This document shows positions 1 to 15,200 of a stretch of DNA of 64,000 nt, piece by piece. Within the stretch, counting starts at the first letter, position 1; each line of letters starts with the position of its first letter. The DNA is from Ficedula albicollis. Taxonomy: Eukaryota; Chordata; Aves; Passeriformes; Muscicapidae. The notes below the pieces were generated by a model. It ran no database searches and was not told the DNA's origin. It saw nothing but the letters and a program-made list of their open reading frames with translations. Both the position numbers and the translations under genes were made by a program. The stretch covers positions 35,056,194-35,120,193 of the forward strand of contig NC_021673.1 of assembly GCF_000247815.1 (NCBI RefSeq), in the 5' to 3' direction.

Positions 1-9
1 AGAGCATCT

Positions 10-244
10 GATATATAAGGAGAGGCTGAAAGGGAGGATTCTTCACCTTCAAGAAGTATGAGGATGATCAAATACTAGAACAAGTTTACCCAGAGAGGTC
101 ACAGAACTTCCATCTCTGAAGATAATTGCAATATTGACTGTTCAATTAGCAAGCTGCCCCAGGTGACATTGCTCTGAGCAGGAGGGTTGGATGAGATCAT
201 CTCCAGAGGTTCCTCCCAACCTCACACATGTTGTGATACTGTGG
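10..244 (+). mobile_element. Old CR1-type LINE, 3' end fragment
   Basis: The stretch follows the order of landmarks in the 3' part of avian/reptilian CR1 elements: a 'gaggctga' block, 'attcttcac', 'gaacaagtttacccagag' (CR1: gaacaggttgcccagag), then 'ggttggatgagatcatctcc' followed by 'gaggttcctcccaacct', and finally a decayed copy of the terminal ATTCTGTG-type repeat ('gttgtgatactgtg'). Many substitutions and small indels separate it from the family consensus as I know it, so it is an ancient, inactive insertion. Only the 3' tail is present and no reverse-transcriptase reading frame remains. The left limit may lie outside the window. The assignment comes from remembered consensus landmarks, not from an alignment. 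Confidence 0.8.
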
Positions 245-3200
245 TGGCTAGAGTTTGATCATGCTCCTTATGGACTCTGGGTAAGTACAGATAGCATGGG
301 TCAGAAATTGCATGGGTATAATTTTTACCAGGGAAACTTGCATGTCTGTAGAAATCTGGACCTGGGGTTTTGGCTCTGCTATGTGCTTCTGGTACTGTGG
401 ATCCCTACAGTTCAGTTTGGCTTGTTTCCTCCTCACAGCAATGCTGAGATGGCTGTTGAGCCCCTCATCAGCACCACTCTATCCAAAAGGGAGGGAGGGA
501 GTTGTCTGGGGACCCATCCTCATGGAGTCTCATTCACCACAGTCCTGGCTGTGAAGTGAGCATCACCAAACACTGCAGACCATCTGGCAGGCTTCTGAGC
601 CGGCAAAATGCTGACTGAAGTGTGGGTAAAGAGCTCTGGCACGCCACTCTCTGAGAGCGCTCAAAGCAACATCCGATGCAGTCCTGGCACGAGTGTGTGT
701 GCTCTGCTGCACAGAGACTGCATATAATGAAATCCTTGTTATATAGCACAGCTGATGGATAGGGATAGATATATATTCACCAACTGACATTTCCAGGGGT
801 GAGTATTACCAAAATCTTTATTCACATTTAAACATGTGATATAGCTTTTTGCTCCACAGGAAAAAAAAAAATGACTGCGAATGTCTGTGACACTTGAAAA
901 ATCAAAGTCTTTCAAAGTAATAAAGGCAATGCTCAGAAAATATTATGAACAGTAGCTCTACTACAGTATTTCCTTTAAAGAGACATCTGGGGTGAATTAG
1001 GGTGCTGCTCAGGCTGTGGCACTGCTACAGATGTCGAGGTGTAAACGTGTTTTACAGGGACTGTAGATATGTGATCATGTATAATGCTTTTATTAGGAGC
1101 TCAAGCACTATATTTCCAGGAATATGAAGAATGACAGAGAAGAAAAGAAATACCTTCTGAGTTTGAATTACAGCCACATCTAATGAGCTCAGAGGTGTTT
1201 TTCACTCAACTTTTCTATTACTTTTCAACTCCTGCAGCTTAAATGAGGCTACTGATCATAACAGTAAATATGGGCTCAAAGAATATCCCAAGAGGTGTCA
1301 TTAGTAACATATTACACCCTTTTCTAATTTGTACACTTACCTTGTTGCGGGATTTCACAGGACTGATGAAACCTCCAGAACTGCATGTTTCCCTCAGCAG
1401 TCTACAATAACCCTTAGTCTGAATGACATGTATTATTTCCTTGTTGAACATGTGATGTAGAGGTTTTAGTAAAAGATTTATTGAAGGAAAACTCGATGTT
1501 TTATTTCCAGCCTAATTGAATACATTATTGCTCTGAGTTTAAAAATGCTGTGGTGATATATTACACCTCAACACAACTGTACACATGAAATCTGCAGCAA
1601 GAAAGTTTATTGGACTACAAATCAGAATACAGCTGTTGATAGGAGAGCTATATACCTTTAGTTGCAATATGTTACAATAAAGTTTTACTGTGTAAGTCAT
1701 AGTGGAAAATAAAATAAAAGTCTGATAAAATAGTTAAGCAATACTTATTTTTACTGACTGCAATAAAGGCAGGTGCCAGAACTCAAATCTTCTCTGTTGT
1801 ATATGGATGATAAAAGGGCCATAGTGGAATCTCCCTGTCACAGTTACAGAGAAGATAGTGATAAAGCTCCTAATCCCAGTAAGGATTAACTGCAGAACAG
1901 AACAGCTTCCAAATTTGCCCTGGAATGGGGAGTCTGCTTTAAGCCATGTTTGCTGCTTGCCCAAGTATTTGGACACAGTACAGACAAGGTGCAGAGCAGG
2001 GGATATGCAATTCTCTCTTGGTTCAGCCCCTGCCCAGCAGGCAGGACTGCCATGTAGCTCAACCCTGCACAACCCCATCAGCCTCCCTGCATCCTCCCAC
2101 TGGCAGTGAGTGCCTCAAGAGCAATGGAAATGCATGGATCAGGGCCTTCTCTGCCTCCATGTGGCCTCTTGTAACTCTCTGGAGCTGGATACCTGAAAAA
2201 ATTAATGCCAGCACCCTTCTGCAGCATAGAGTAGTGCCCATTTGTGATAAATTCAACAGAGGTGCTGCACTGCTCTTTCCTAAGACTTTGGGGATGGGAA
2301 ATAAGACATCATGAAGCGATGATTTCTACAGTAGATCTTTCTTCTGTGATGTCTACATCATTTTACTCAGGGTTGAATTTTTGAATAACATGAAATGTTA
2401 ACTTACACCCTTTCTCTCCCTTCATATCTCCTATCTAATTTCTATTTTTCCCAAACACGTATTTCTAAGTAACAGTTGTTTGCATTATAAACTGTCCTGC
2501 AGAGTATCAGAAGGTCTGGAACATTACACTGGCAAAGAGAAGCTTTAGCTGGCTCTGTGTGTTATGGTTTTTTGCCTGTTCATCACTCTTTCTGTTTTGT
2601 ACCTGAGCTACCTCTTTAGTCTTAGTAGAAAGAAAGGAGGTGGGGAAAAGAAATAAAAGTCAAATAAAAATGTTCCAGAGGTCTGCAAAACACCTGGGCC
2701 TGATATCTAATATTGTGACAAATATAGAACCATAACAAATTTAAGAGGACTAAAGGTAAATTATTCACCCTGTGGAATTTATTATATAAAGATATTAATT
2801 GGTCTGCAGTAGTACCTGATAGCACTGGGCCTAACTTAAGTTGTGGTCATGAAACGTTTATTCCACATCATTAACATTTGAGTTCAGTGGGGGTCCTAAG
2901 AGGAAAGTGACACACAAATTTTCCAGATAACAATATTCAAGCAGACATTTTATAGAAAATAGACCACCCTGTTAGCTTTAAGCATGCTGTCTCTACCAGG
3001 ACAAGTTGTTTTCTTCTGCCAAAACCCTAAGTCCAAGGATTAGAACCCCACTAAATATCTAACTGCCTACCTTTAGATGTCTGATGAGTCTGAGAGGAAC
3101 TATTTATCTTTCCAAGCTCTTTATCCATCAAGTCCTACAAGATGACCCAACTGCTCAACCTGTCAAAGATTTGTCAGTCTTCCAATTCTCTTTCCAGTGG

Positions 3201-6200
3201 CATAAGATTTCCATTAAAAATAAAGCCCTCAAGCATTTACTGCACACTTGAAATACTCTTCCATGATGAAGTAGAAGCCAGAGGGTTGTGAATTGCTTCT
3301 ATAACTTCCATCTGAGTAGTGCCATCCTACTCTCCTTCCAGTATTTTCAATACAGGCATTACTAGATCCTGCTTTTACTCTGCCAAATCTACATATTGCT
3401 AACTGCTACTATTCCTTTTTTGCTTAAGTTTCCTTTTGTTGTTTGTCCTCTTTCATTGGTTTTTATTATAAAGTAACTTTTCTCTATACGGAGCGTCTTT
3501 GCTTGTTTCTCTTGATGCACCAACTTTCTGAACTAACCTCCATCTATTGTTTTAAACAATTGATCCATGGGCTAAAATGGGAAAACAGAATAATCCCTCA
3601 TTTAAATGATCAATGGAAAGGAATGACTAGGGGAAAACGTTGATCACTGCTGCAGCTCTAATCATCCAAAGTGTTAGTGCAATTTAGAGACGGGAGGAGG
3701 GGAAGAGATTTACAGCATTGGGAACTCCCAGGGAAGGAGGTCTGCAAGGAATGGCTCCCATATGGAACTGGAATGCTTTGTACACCCTGGCTTAGCAATT
3801 AAATTTACAAGGTGTTGCTAAGTAGCAGTACCCCTGTAAACTCAGCAAACGCTGGAAATGCTGTTACAAAACTAGAGACTTCTTTTATTGCTTCTCACAT
3901 TTCAGTAGGGAGAAAGTCATTAGCAGAAGGCTGTTCTTTGTACAGACTTCCCATTTGGAGAGTTGGGAGGTGTATTCTGATAAAAGATCTGTGAGAGGAT
4001 GCAGCATGGCCCTTTGGCAAATGCAGGTTTTCCTGTAGGGAGGATAAAATACAGAGCAAAATAAGTATATTGATCTAAATTAGAAACTATGTGTCTAAAA
4101 TGACTGGTCAGTCATTTACTTACACACCCACACGTATATACATATACATATGTGCATTTCCCCTTGGAGCAAAAACTGCCTTTTAAATTCTTCTCAGTCA
4201 AGTTTCACTGACAAACTTGCTTGACGGGCATCAGGGACCTGAGGCAAGCTTCAAAGGAAAAAGTAGCCATCACTCATGCTTCATTGGATTTCTATGACAG
4301 AATGATCAAATCCTGTAGAACCTGGCATAAGCACATCATTATCAAACCCTGCTTTAGCATTTCTTAACTGATCACGGAGGCCGAGGTCCTTGGTGACTCC
4401 TGTTTTCTGACACTGTTTGTAGTTATTTGACCTTTTCTCAGTGGATAATCCACACAAAAAGCCCTAATTACTTCCCCAGCTTTGAGCGGCCCAGCACTGT
4501 GAATAATCAATGACACTGATTTAGGTATTGCACAATCAGATGCTTATGGTGTTTAAAGAACATTTTTCCATTGACCTGCCACAGCCATAGGACAATACCG
4601 AGCGCTGAAGTTGCTGTTGTAATCACAAGCTGGCCAAGTGACCTTGGGGGTCTGAAGTTGATTACTAGGGCCTTGAATTGAACAGATACAATACATTTTT
4701 AATGATTTCTTAATTTTTATTTTCTTAAAGCAGCACTTAGTCATGATGCATCTAGCAAGATACTGACAGAGCAAGATTTGTCTATAAACACAGCTGAGTA
4801 TTTTTTTTTTCTTAATACCACCTTAATTTTTATTTTGGCTGTTGGAAAGCGCTAGGTGACAGGACTTAGTTTGTCTTTAAACAAGAAATTAACAAACAGT
4901 TGGGCACTTGAGTATCTCCTGCTTCAAAAACATTCAAACATGAAAGTAGAACAGGAGAAAAGAACACAAATTGCCTAGATATTGCTATAGACTACAATGT
5001 CTGTGAGAGGAATGGGGTGTGATCCTTAGAAATTATTCAGTCTCTGATTCACTGGGTTCTTCTCCCCTCTTCACATAACGTGTAAATGCAGTTCATTTTC
5101 CTGGGTTATTAGGCTTAAGTCTATCACCTGCTCAGTTATTTCAACTTTAAAAACTAAAAAGAGAGAGCAGTCCCATTTTGTTTGGTTTAAAATGAAAGCT
5201 TTGCGGAGATTTTTTTCTAAGAAGCCATATGCTCAGGTAAACTTTGTGATGAAATACCAGATTGTTTGAGGGTGGCTGTTTCCTGTTCATGGGAATCTTC
5301 CACTAAAGAGATAGAAAATATGAAGTGTTTGATGAGGATAGGCATAAAAAGAGGGGGGAAAAAAAAAAAGGAATTCTCTCCCAGCAGAAATTTCGATCAG
5401 CCAAGAGAAAATTTTTCTCCTATACATTTTGGGGGTATTTTTAACAAAACCTGTTCATGTCATTGAAGGGAGTATATTTCAGCAAAAGGCTCAAAGGTTT
5501 GCTGGAGAATTTTGCAATACTCCACATGTTTCTTCAGAGAAATCCCAAGCAATCAGAAGGAAATACAGAAAGGGGGAGCATAGTTTGAGGGAAGTCTCTG
5601 GGTAGCTCCAGCACCTTTCCTCTCCCTAAGCAGAAAGCTGGTGGGGTTACTCCTATTATGCTCCTATTATGCCAGCCCCTGAAGCAGAAACAACAGGAAG
5701 AAACACTTGTATTGTGGAGTTTTTTGTTTTTCCAGGCTTCCTTCAGGTCACGAAGAGGAAGCTAAACAGAAGTATCTAATAAGAGCAAAGATAGCTTATC
5801 AAATAAGAACCATGTTTTTCTCTTCAATAGGAAAACCTGTCCTTTTCCCTCCTTTGAGGACACTACTGCACTTCTGCCCCCCCTCCAAACGAAACACCTC
5901 TTTAAGACACCTGCTTATGTTTGCATTCATCCTGATCAAGCCTAAGCAATGATGTCTGAGGCAGTGGTTGAGAAAGTGGCTGTAGAAAGTTCATGTTCTG
6001 GAGGCATCATATGGGCACAGCCTGCTTAGAGGCCACTTTTGGAGACGCCAGACAGGCAGCGTAAACAACATTAACTGCCCTGGAAAGCTGGAACTCTCCA
6101 CCTGTGTGGCTCTGTTGCAGATGACCAGGCAAGAGGAACTGCAGAACAAACTTCATCCTTCATCTGAGAGCCCTTTCTGCCTCGAAGACACAACAGGAGA

Positions 6201-9200
6201 GCAAATGCTTACCGTAAAAGAGGAAAAACATAATGCTGTAGTTAGTATGGCTCCTGAAGTGAAAACAGGCATTGCAGTGAGCTCATAAAGAGGGTGACAC
6301 GGTTGTTGGGGCAGCTGTCTTCTGTCCTGCTAATTCACATCTTTCCAGGGTACATTGTAGGCTCCTTAAATATACAAATTACTGTCACATGTACTTGTCT
6401 GATCAGAGACTGCACAATCCAGGCAGACATTGCAGGATGACGGGAGCAGAATGGTGCAATTTATGGACTAAAATGTCCTGAAAGGGGATGCAAAAGTTCT
6501 TTTAATAACTTGGCCTTGGAGGTTTATACTGCTTCTAGTGGTTTCAGTTTGCTTACCTAACCTCTCGAGGAAAATAAACTAAGTTTCCAGTGATCTTTGC
6601 CAGTTAAATTTGGTAAAAGTTTTAGAACAAGCTTGTTTTGAACACTGTCTCCAGTGAGCTAGACATGAACATGCATGACTGTTTCATTAATATTTTCTAC
6701 ATGACGAATGTTTAGACTCAAAAAATTATTGTTTCTGGGGTATCACAAACTACTAAAACTTTTTCAATTGCCTTGTAAGTGGTCAACACTAGTTACAAAC
6801 TGGTTTCATCTGCAGTCAAAGTTTTCCTTTTTTTTTTTTTTGGAAAGGTTGTCTCTGAAACTAATTACTCTGAGCTGAAATAGTGTGTGTGCAGCAGTGC
6901 AATCTCTTTTTTCTATGATTGTTCAAATCTATGTGCTGTCAGCCTGCCAGGATATCAGTCGACTTCATTTCACCTCTCATTTGTCACAACATCCCTTTAG
7001 ATGGTTGTACTGTGGGCAGAAAGCAACTGAGCCTCAGATTCCCTGGAGAGGTATGGCTCTGGATGAGGATTAAGCTGCACTTGCTTTTCAGCAGTTTCTG
7101 ACCAGGGAGAGCTTGAAAACAGGCTGCTAGTCTCTTTTCTCTGCAGTGACTCCATTTCTTTGTACCATATGGTTATATTTATGTGCTCTATTGAGTGAGA
7201 CCTTTAACAGCTTTTAAGTCAAGGATGGTGTCAGTGCCAGAGAAGGAGCAGCTTTCTAGTCAAGCAAGAGGGCTGAGCTTGATTTTGGAGAAATGGCATC
7301 ATCTCTAAATGCCACTTTCAATCCTTAAAATCTTTTCATTCAAAAACTACTGAGTCTAACTTTACAAATAGGGGATGATTACAGTAGTTAGCATTGACTA
7401 GGTGAACCTTTTCTTAGTTAATATATAGACAAATGGTCTTTCCTCTGTGCTGGATTCACCAGTATTAAAGCAAGATGAGATAAAACTTAATTGAAATAAA
7501 TATTCCACCTCCTAATGTCACAATTGTTCTTTTCTAAAGCAGATTAAAATGTGAATGAGGTACTTAGCCTTATTTCCCCCAAGATCAGAAATTCTAAAAT
7601 ATTTTAATTTCTCAAGTCTTTAAATTATGGGTAGCTGGCTACCTTCAGTAATTTCCTTAGATGAAAGAAGAATTAGCTTTTTCACAAAGTGACATGGTGG
7701 GTGTTAACATCAAAACAGCTGAGGAACAGGTGGCTGTTCAGAAGATTTCGTAGGAAAGTGTGTTTTTAAAGAAAGTCTGAAAATCAAACCAAACCTTGCT
7801 AGTTATAAAAAAATAAAAACCTATTGCCAAGCTGTGAGTAGCCTTCTCCATGTAACTTTATTATTAAGGAAATGGTGTCTAAATAGCAGGCACTTCATTA
7901 TCACAGTCTCTGCTAGTGCTTAAAAGATAGTCACAGAGTGTTTACACACACTGATAAGACTGTTGAATCTGCTGGAAAATAGCATGTTAAGTAGTAACTG
8001 AGTTGAATAACATATTTTCAATTTATTGATTCCCGTCAAATAAAAGCAAGGTGATTCATAGTGGAAACACAAGCACAGTGGCACATCTCAGGAGTTCACA
8101 GAGAGCCAGGTCCAGACTCTTACACATGTTGGTAGTTGCCTACAGGCTAGATGATGGCCCTTCATTCTGTAATAATCCTGGTAACTCATTTACACAATAA
8201 TTCTTAAAAGGTGACATAAAAAGTACTGCTTGGATTTTTCAAACTTTTTGTGCACTTGAGCTATACATTGAGACCCTGTGCTCTCTGAAGGAGGAGGGGA
8301 GTTTGTGCCTTTGCTCAGTGACAAAAATCTGATGAAAGAGCCAGCTTTGTTATTTTATAGCAAGAGGAAAGACAAATCTTTCATATACCTCCTTCCCTTT
8401 ACACCTCCTGTCCTACGCTTTGTTCTGCTTTGAGTCTTAATGGAGAACAGCACATGTCTTATGTCTTGTGACAAATTCACAACTGCTTCAAAAAGGCCTT
8501 AAAAAAAGCCTTTCACCATTTTATGCCTAATTTACATTTCTAAAAAATGCTTTTGAATCCCTTCAGAGAATAAAAACATTTTTTAAAATGTACGCTTCCT
8601 AAATATAACATTAGGAAGTATATGTTTCGTAAATATAGTATCCTCATTTTTCTCCTACACATGAAATTTATTGTATCATCAAATCTGACTGAAATTTACA
8701 GTTACCCATAAATATATTCAGATATTTTTATTTTTTTTTCATTGCATTGTGGAATAGAAAATGCGTTTATAGCTTTGTCCCATGAATATTTTCACAGGAG
8801 TTTAATCAATACAGATTTTAACCAAGAAAGTTTGCAGCTCTTTTTTGACAGTCATCTCTCCAAATGCTTAATCATTTTGGCAAAAATAATTTTTCCTCCA
8901 GATAAATTTCCCTTTCAAAGCTCATGTAGCTGCTGCTTACTCAGACAAACCAGTCCTGAGAATCATTTCATTTCATGTGCATGAGAATTCATATACATTT
9001 TCCCAACATGAATTTAAGTATAGCCTTTTTGTGAAAGATTATTGTTTATATGCTTTTTTTAACAAGCAATATGTAGCAAGGGCCCTGGGCTTCATTAGTG
9101 TTTTAGTTGATGTTAATTTTTTTTTAATTTTCTCATCCAGTTAAGAAAAATCCCTTTTTTAATGTAGACATAGTTTCTGTTCTAAAATCAGACAGTGAAA

Positions 9201-12200
9201 TATTTTACATAGCATTTATGCTACGGTCTAAAGGATAAAATCAAAGGGAAGAAAGCTGTATAGTCCATCTTAAATCCAGAATATTGTAATAGTTGTTATT
9301 AAGGAAATGCATGCAGAAATGGTCTGAACAAGATTGCTTCCTGCCATCAGAAAGGCATATCCTTTAGCATCAACAGGATTATTCTATGAAGATTTTAGAT
9401 CAGGATAAGACCATGTATTACAGCTGTGATTAAACCAAAAAGATTAAAGTTCATTAGTTGGGAATTCTTATACATATTTAAAACACACATTTTAAATATT
9501 ATAGTTTGGACTGTTATTTCTGTCTCCATTACTCACATGGGCAGGCATTTATTCCACAGGACTTGAAATCAATAGGACCAGCTGTATAATATTTTTGAGT
9601 TGGGCTGTTGCCAGGATGCATATAAATATTTTATTCTGCTCAAAGCTTGGGGAAGGAGACGGAAGTAATAAGGCAGTTTAGAGAAGGGTTATTCAGTTTA
9701 TCAGCAACTCCAATCTTGGAAACTTCCTCTTCATAACCAGAGATAGGAAAATCCTAGCTTTTTATTGGCTGAACTTGCAAAAAATCATAGAGGAGCAGTC
9801 AGGTTGCAATGCCACTTCACAAGCTGGCTTTGAAGAAAAGGGAACAAAGAAAGAGCTGTCTGTGGGGTGCTCTATACCTTTAAAGCACGTGTGCTGGGTT
9901 TTGTTCATTTTCTAATTACGGCTGTTCATTTGAGGATTTCTTTAAAATGTATCAGTAAAAATATGTTCTAGAAAAAATATGCAGGCTTAATCTGAGACAG
10001 TGCTGTTCCTCACAATGTCTATTTTGCCTTCAGCCAGGTTTGCTCTGCTGTTTTTGTTTTTATTTGCTATGATCAATACTTACACAATGCTCCAGGACAT
10101 GCCATTTTTTTCAAAGATGTAGAGATTAAAAATAGCCAATTTGGTCTGAAGCTTGAACTAGATTTGGGCTTAGATTAGGGGTATTCTTCAGTAAACCTGC
10201 ACGTGAACAAAAGAGGAGCTGAGGAAGCTTCTCACATGACCTACTGGCAAGGGGAAAAGAGCACAAGGCTTTTAGGATAAGTGGTGGGATTCTCTCTGTG
10301 GCTGGTTGTCACATGTGGCACTGATCCCATCTTTTCTGTCTGTCCACTTACTGGTCAAACCCTCATTTGCCTGTCCTTTCTTCTTCTCTGAGCTTCCCAG
10401 CTAGTTTCTTCCAAGTCTGAGGGAGGGATAAAGGTGCCAAATGTGTTAAGTTCTTGAAGTAATCCTGAAAATTATCAGTCATGTAAAGGAGGAAAATCTT
10501 GTAACAGCATCTGCATGAGGAAGGGCCACGCTGAGCCCTTGCTGGAACAGTCAGACACCAGGCTGTGCAACAGGAGACCTCATCTGTCCTGCAAGGGATT
10601 TCTGTTATCCACATGATGGGGACTCATGGCTTGTCCTTGTAAAAAACATTCAAGGGTATTCTTATCTTCAGCCCTGATGCTCCCAAATCACTGCATCATG
10701 CTGTATTTGACTTGCAGCTCACTTCTACCCAGCTATATTTTGTGTATTACTGTTAGTTTGTGTAGACACTGCACACTTTACCAAAGGCAGCTGCAAAACT
10801 AGCCAGGGAACTGATACTCCCTCTCTTTCAGCTGTTAAATTATGCAACTAAATCAGCAGTGCCAGTGCCTCCTGAATTGCTCTTTCATCATCTCGTACCT
10901 AATATTCAGTCTTTGCTTGCTCAACAGTAAGTGCCAAACATCATATTCCTGTATTCTTGCATATATCAGAATTGTTCATTTCTTTCAAGATCTTTTTTAT
11001 CATGTCGTATTAGTAGAAGAGCAGGTATTGCTGAATGGAAATATTGCATCACCTAAAAGTACTCTCAGTTTTCACCGTGAAGTTATATCCTTCATCCTTA
11101 AAAAACAAGAATCAACTTTGTATAATAAAGGTATTTCATTTAGACACCAGGATCCAGGGGAGAGAGGTTTAGACCTTCTCTTTCCTGGAAAAATTAACAC
11201 GTTCTTGAACAACAGATAAAATGTTTTAACTGTTCTGGGAAAAGAAAAAATTACTAAAGTTGGCACGAATTTGTTCATTTTTTCAGCAGAACCAAAGCTG
11301 TTTTTTGTAGTCAACGAACATATTCTTTGCAAATTTGAACCAGTTGTATTCAGAGCTTTATTCTCTATGAGTGCAGAGCCTTGATGGCATGGTATAGCAA
11401 GCCAAAGCACACACTGCCATTATTGGGAGTCATAACACATGGGAGCTCAACCCTGGTGGTAAGTTTGTGAAGGGAGGAGCAGTGCCTCAATGCACCAGAC
11501 CCTGGATATCTCTCCTGGCCAGCCATGGGGAGGTCTCAGATAAGCCTGTCATCCTGACAGGGCAAATCAGTGCTGAAAAGGCTTTGCACTCCGTGGGGCT
11601 CGCTCTGCTTGATAGGACAGAGCCGCCTCCTGATAAGCAGAAGTGCTCTGCTCCCTTTGACTCCCCCAGGACATTTTGTGTCTCATGGCCCCGGGGTGGG
11701 CCACCAGCAGGCCTGATCACACAATGGTGCTCATTCTGCCAATATTTTGTATTGAAGTGGCTAGGCTGATGTGCTCCCTGCTCCTGATGCAGGAGGAGAG
11801 CTGTAGTGCATTCACTTTATTGATTGTCAGTTATTCATATCAAAATGAAGCACTTTTTTCATAATAAAAATATGCCTTTGTTGGCATAGGAAGGAGAGGG
11901 GGACTGTATTGTATTTTCAGTGCCAATTTGGTTCAAGTGACACGTTTTCTGTGTGGCCAAAACACTTTCAATGCCAATGTGCTTCTGCTATCAGTTCGCA
12001 CTCAAAGGTTATACCTGTTTAACTGGAAAGGCAGATGTTAAAACTGTGTCTTAATGTCTGCAACCTGTTAAACATCTCAGGAAGCAGTAGTAATTCAACT
12101 GCAAGTTTGAAAGGTTTGGTTGCATGATTTCAATAAAAAACATGGATTTGTAAGCCTGTCTGTAAACACAAGAGTAGTGAAGGATGCAGACTTCTGCTCA

Positions 12201-15200
12201 TCATCTGTTTAATGTTTGCCGATATTAAGAATACTTTACATGTCTTGAAGTGGGGCACTTCAAAAGGGCCTGATTAAGGTGATCACTTTGACTTTTTTCT
12301 CAAACTGTTATCATGATTGTGAATTATTTCCTAGGGTTTTGAACAGAAGTATTCCCAAAGGAAAGACAAATTAATTGATGATGCTGCAAGAGAGGCTTTG
12401 CAGTCCTCCTCTTTTGAAGTCCCTAATGATGTGAGTTTCTCAGTATTTCAGTCCTGACTGCTGCTCACCCCATTCATTTAAAAGTTATGTGGGCTGAAAA
12501 TTATCCCTAGCCTTTTCTTTCTTTGTGCTTGCTACCAAGAACTGTGACCAGATGCAAACATGATGATGTGCCTGTGCATGCCACTGTTGCTAAACTGTAA
12601 GCAAAGCAAGAGAAAAGGCTGATTTAGAAAATAAACCCAAGGTGCTTGATGAGTGAAATGTCAAGTAGATTCATGTCTGGCAAAGGACTCTTCCTTGTCC
12701 ATCATCATCCGATCAATGACACTTGAACCTGGGTTGACCAGGTCACCACACCACCTCTGCTCAAAGCAGGGGGAAATTTATAGGTCACCTTTTTGAATGA
12801 CAATTAGTACAAGAAGATATGGTAATCCTTCTGCCTTTCAAAGCATTGTTGTTTTACCATGCAAAAGTCTCAGTGTACCATGCCCAGCAGTACCTGCTCT
12901 CTGTGTTCTTTACATGAGGAGAAACAAAAGACCTTTAGGAAACTGTCTCCCTAGTGGCTCTTGTCTGATTAGAAAGTCCTCAGGGGATTAGCAGTATGAA
13001 TTTCACAGCTTGTCCCCCCCAGTCCCTCCCACCCCTCTGCATTAAGGTTAGAAGGATGTGCTCAGATCAAATCAGAAGGAGATTAAAGGAAAAGAAACCC
13101 CAGAGCAATTCTCTTTTGCATTTGAATGAATATTTGTAGTCAATAGTCATTTACCATTGCTTTTAAAATATCCTTGAGTTTCAGTGAAACAAAGTTCAAA
13201 TACTGCCATAAGACAGTAATATCTTATACTTCCATTTTAGATTGGTTATATCATTTACAGTTAATTTGTTATACTTGTACATATTTGCTGTTGAATGTAA
13301 TCCTTCAATTTGCTCAAGAGATTTCATCAAGTCCCCAAGAAGATCAAAAGCTTTAAAGGTTTTGTTTGCATTTCCATGTAAGACCTACTACTTTCTTGCT
13401 GCAGAATGGCCTAGAGAGCATTCTTTAAACCCATGTTAACTGCCAACAGACAGAGCCTGCAGGGGACATCTTTGAGGTGAGCACGATCAAACAGAAATAA
13501 ATTTTAACCTTTTGTACAACAAAGTGAGGAAAAAAATCCAATTTCCTATGAAGCCCTCTCTACATTGCCCGTGAAACCTATGTCACCAAAGACAGTCTTT
13601 AAAGGGGCAAATTATGCACGTGGGTTTCCTTTGCAAGGATTTGTAAAGGATGCTTTAAAAAGCACAATGTGGTTCTAAAAGGAAAAAGATAGAAAAATGC
13701 TGTTTTAAGGTATACTCTTTTATATCTGAATCTGCACTACCATCATCATGCTAAGTAATACCATAAGTCAAACCACTGATACTTCACAAAGGGAAAAATA
13801 ATCCCACCTAATGCAAGCAGGGACAGTCATAGCTGCAAGACTGGTATGCAAGGGAAGCCACTCTGGATTCATTTTTGCTCTTTTCTACAGATGGATAATG
13901 TTATTTCTCTGACTGGGTACAAATGAAAACTCAAGTTAATCCAGCACACTTTAGAACTTAAATAACCAGATGGTGAAAAGGTAAAATGGAAGTGTAGGTA
14001 ATGGGGCAGAAGGTGCTCTGAGAGTGGATTTGGTTTTTGAGAGTGCTTGGCTTTCCACATAGGCACCGGGTAAATTTGACATTTTTCTGTGGGAACTGCT
14101 CAGTGGGAAGCACTGTGGCAGATCCAGGCTCCCTCCCTCTCTTTGTGTATTTTGTTATGGGCGAAATCCATGATTAAAGGAAACCTGTGGCAACAACGCA
14201 TGCAAATAGAAAGTCATTGTTCACTGCAGCCTTCCTAACTCGGATGTGTGAAGTCAGTGGCTTAAGTGCTTCACTCTATCCTGGGCTGAGCATGTAGCCC
14301 AATGCAAAAAGCAAAAGTGAAGCAATGGTGTGGGGAGTGTTTAAAACAGCTCACATGTGGTACTGCATCTGTGGCTGAGCAGAGTCAGCTTGAGACATCT
14401 GAGGGACTTGGGAAGTGAGAGGTCCCTTTTTCTCCCACAGCTACCACGGAGGCTGGCAGAGCTCCCTAACTTGATGTGTAATTGCACTAACCTTTTTCCT
14501 GGCAGGAGAACCAACTGAAGAGCTTTCTGCAGCTTTCTCCCTCCTCTCCCTCCTCTCCCTCCCAGAGGTCACTGGTCTCTCAGTGATGCTGGTTTAGGGG
14601 TTTTTGATATCGTGTCCTGAAGTGGATCAGTTCAATGACTCAAGGAGCTTGCTGTTCTCTCTGATTTTCTTCTTTATAGTGCTTTTGGAAGTATTTAACT
14701 AAAACAATTCACTGATTGACCATATAGCAAAATTGCACTAGTGACTGCCCTTAAGCAACCGCTGCAGTGATGAACAGGGAGACAAAGGAGAAAATTCTCA
14801 ACAAGACTGGAACCCTTCAAACCGCCTTTGCTGCCAGAGAAAAATGCTCCTCTTCACATTCCTAAACTTAGCGCTCGCCTTTAACAGCAGCTCTGCTGCA
14901 CAGACGTCTGCCTACAAATAACACCAGCAGTATGGCTTCCAGAGAGTGTTCAGGTCAGATAGGAAGCACAGCCCAGCAAACAAGTGCAATCAATGCAGAT
15001 TAATGATGCCTGCTTTCATTCATGTCTAGGTATTTCATTGATGTAGCTGATAGCCAATCTTTCTTGCTTTTATTTATGCAAGCCACATTTATTTGGTTAG
15101 CTTTTGGTTGATTGATTTTGTACTTCTGCTTGTTTGGGTTTTGTTAGGCTTATTTCATTTCATGACAATATAGCTGATTTATTTCTGACAACAGTAGCAA

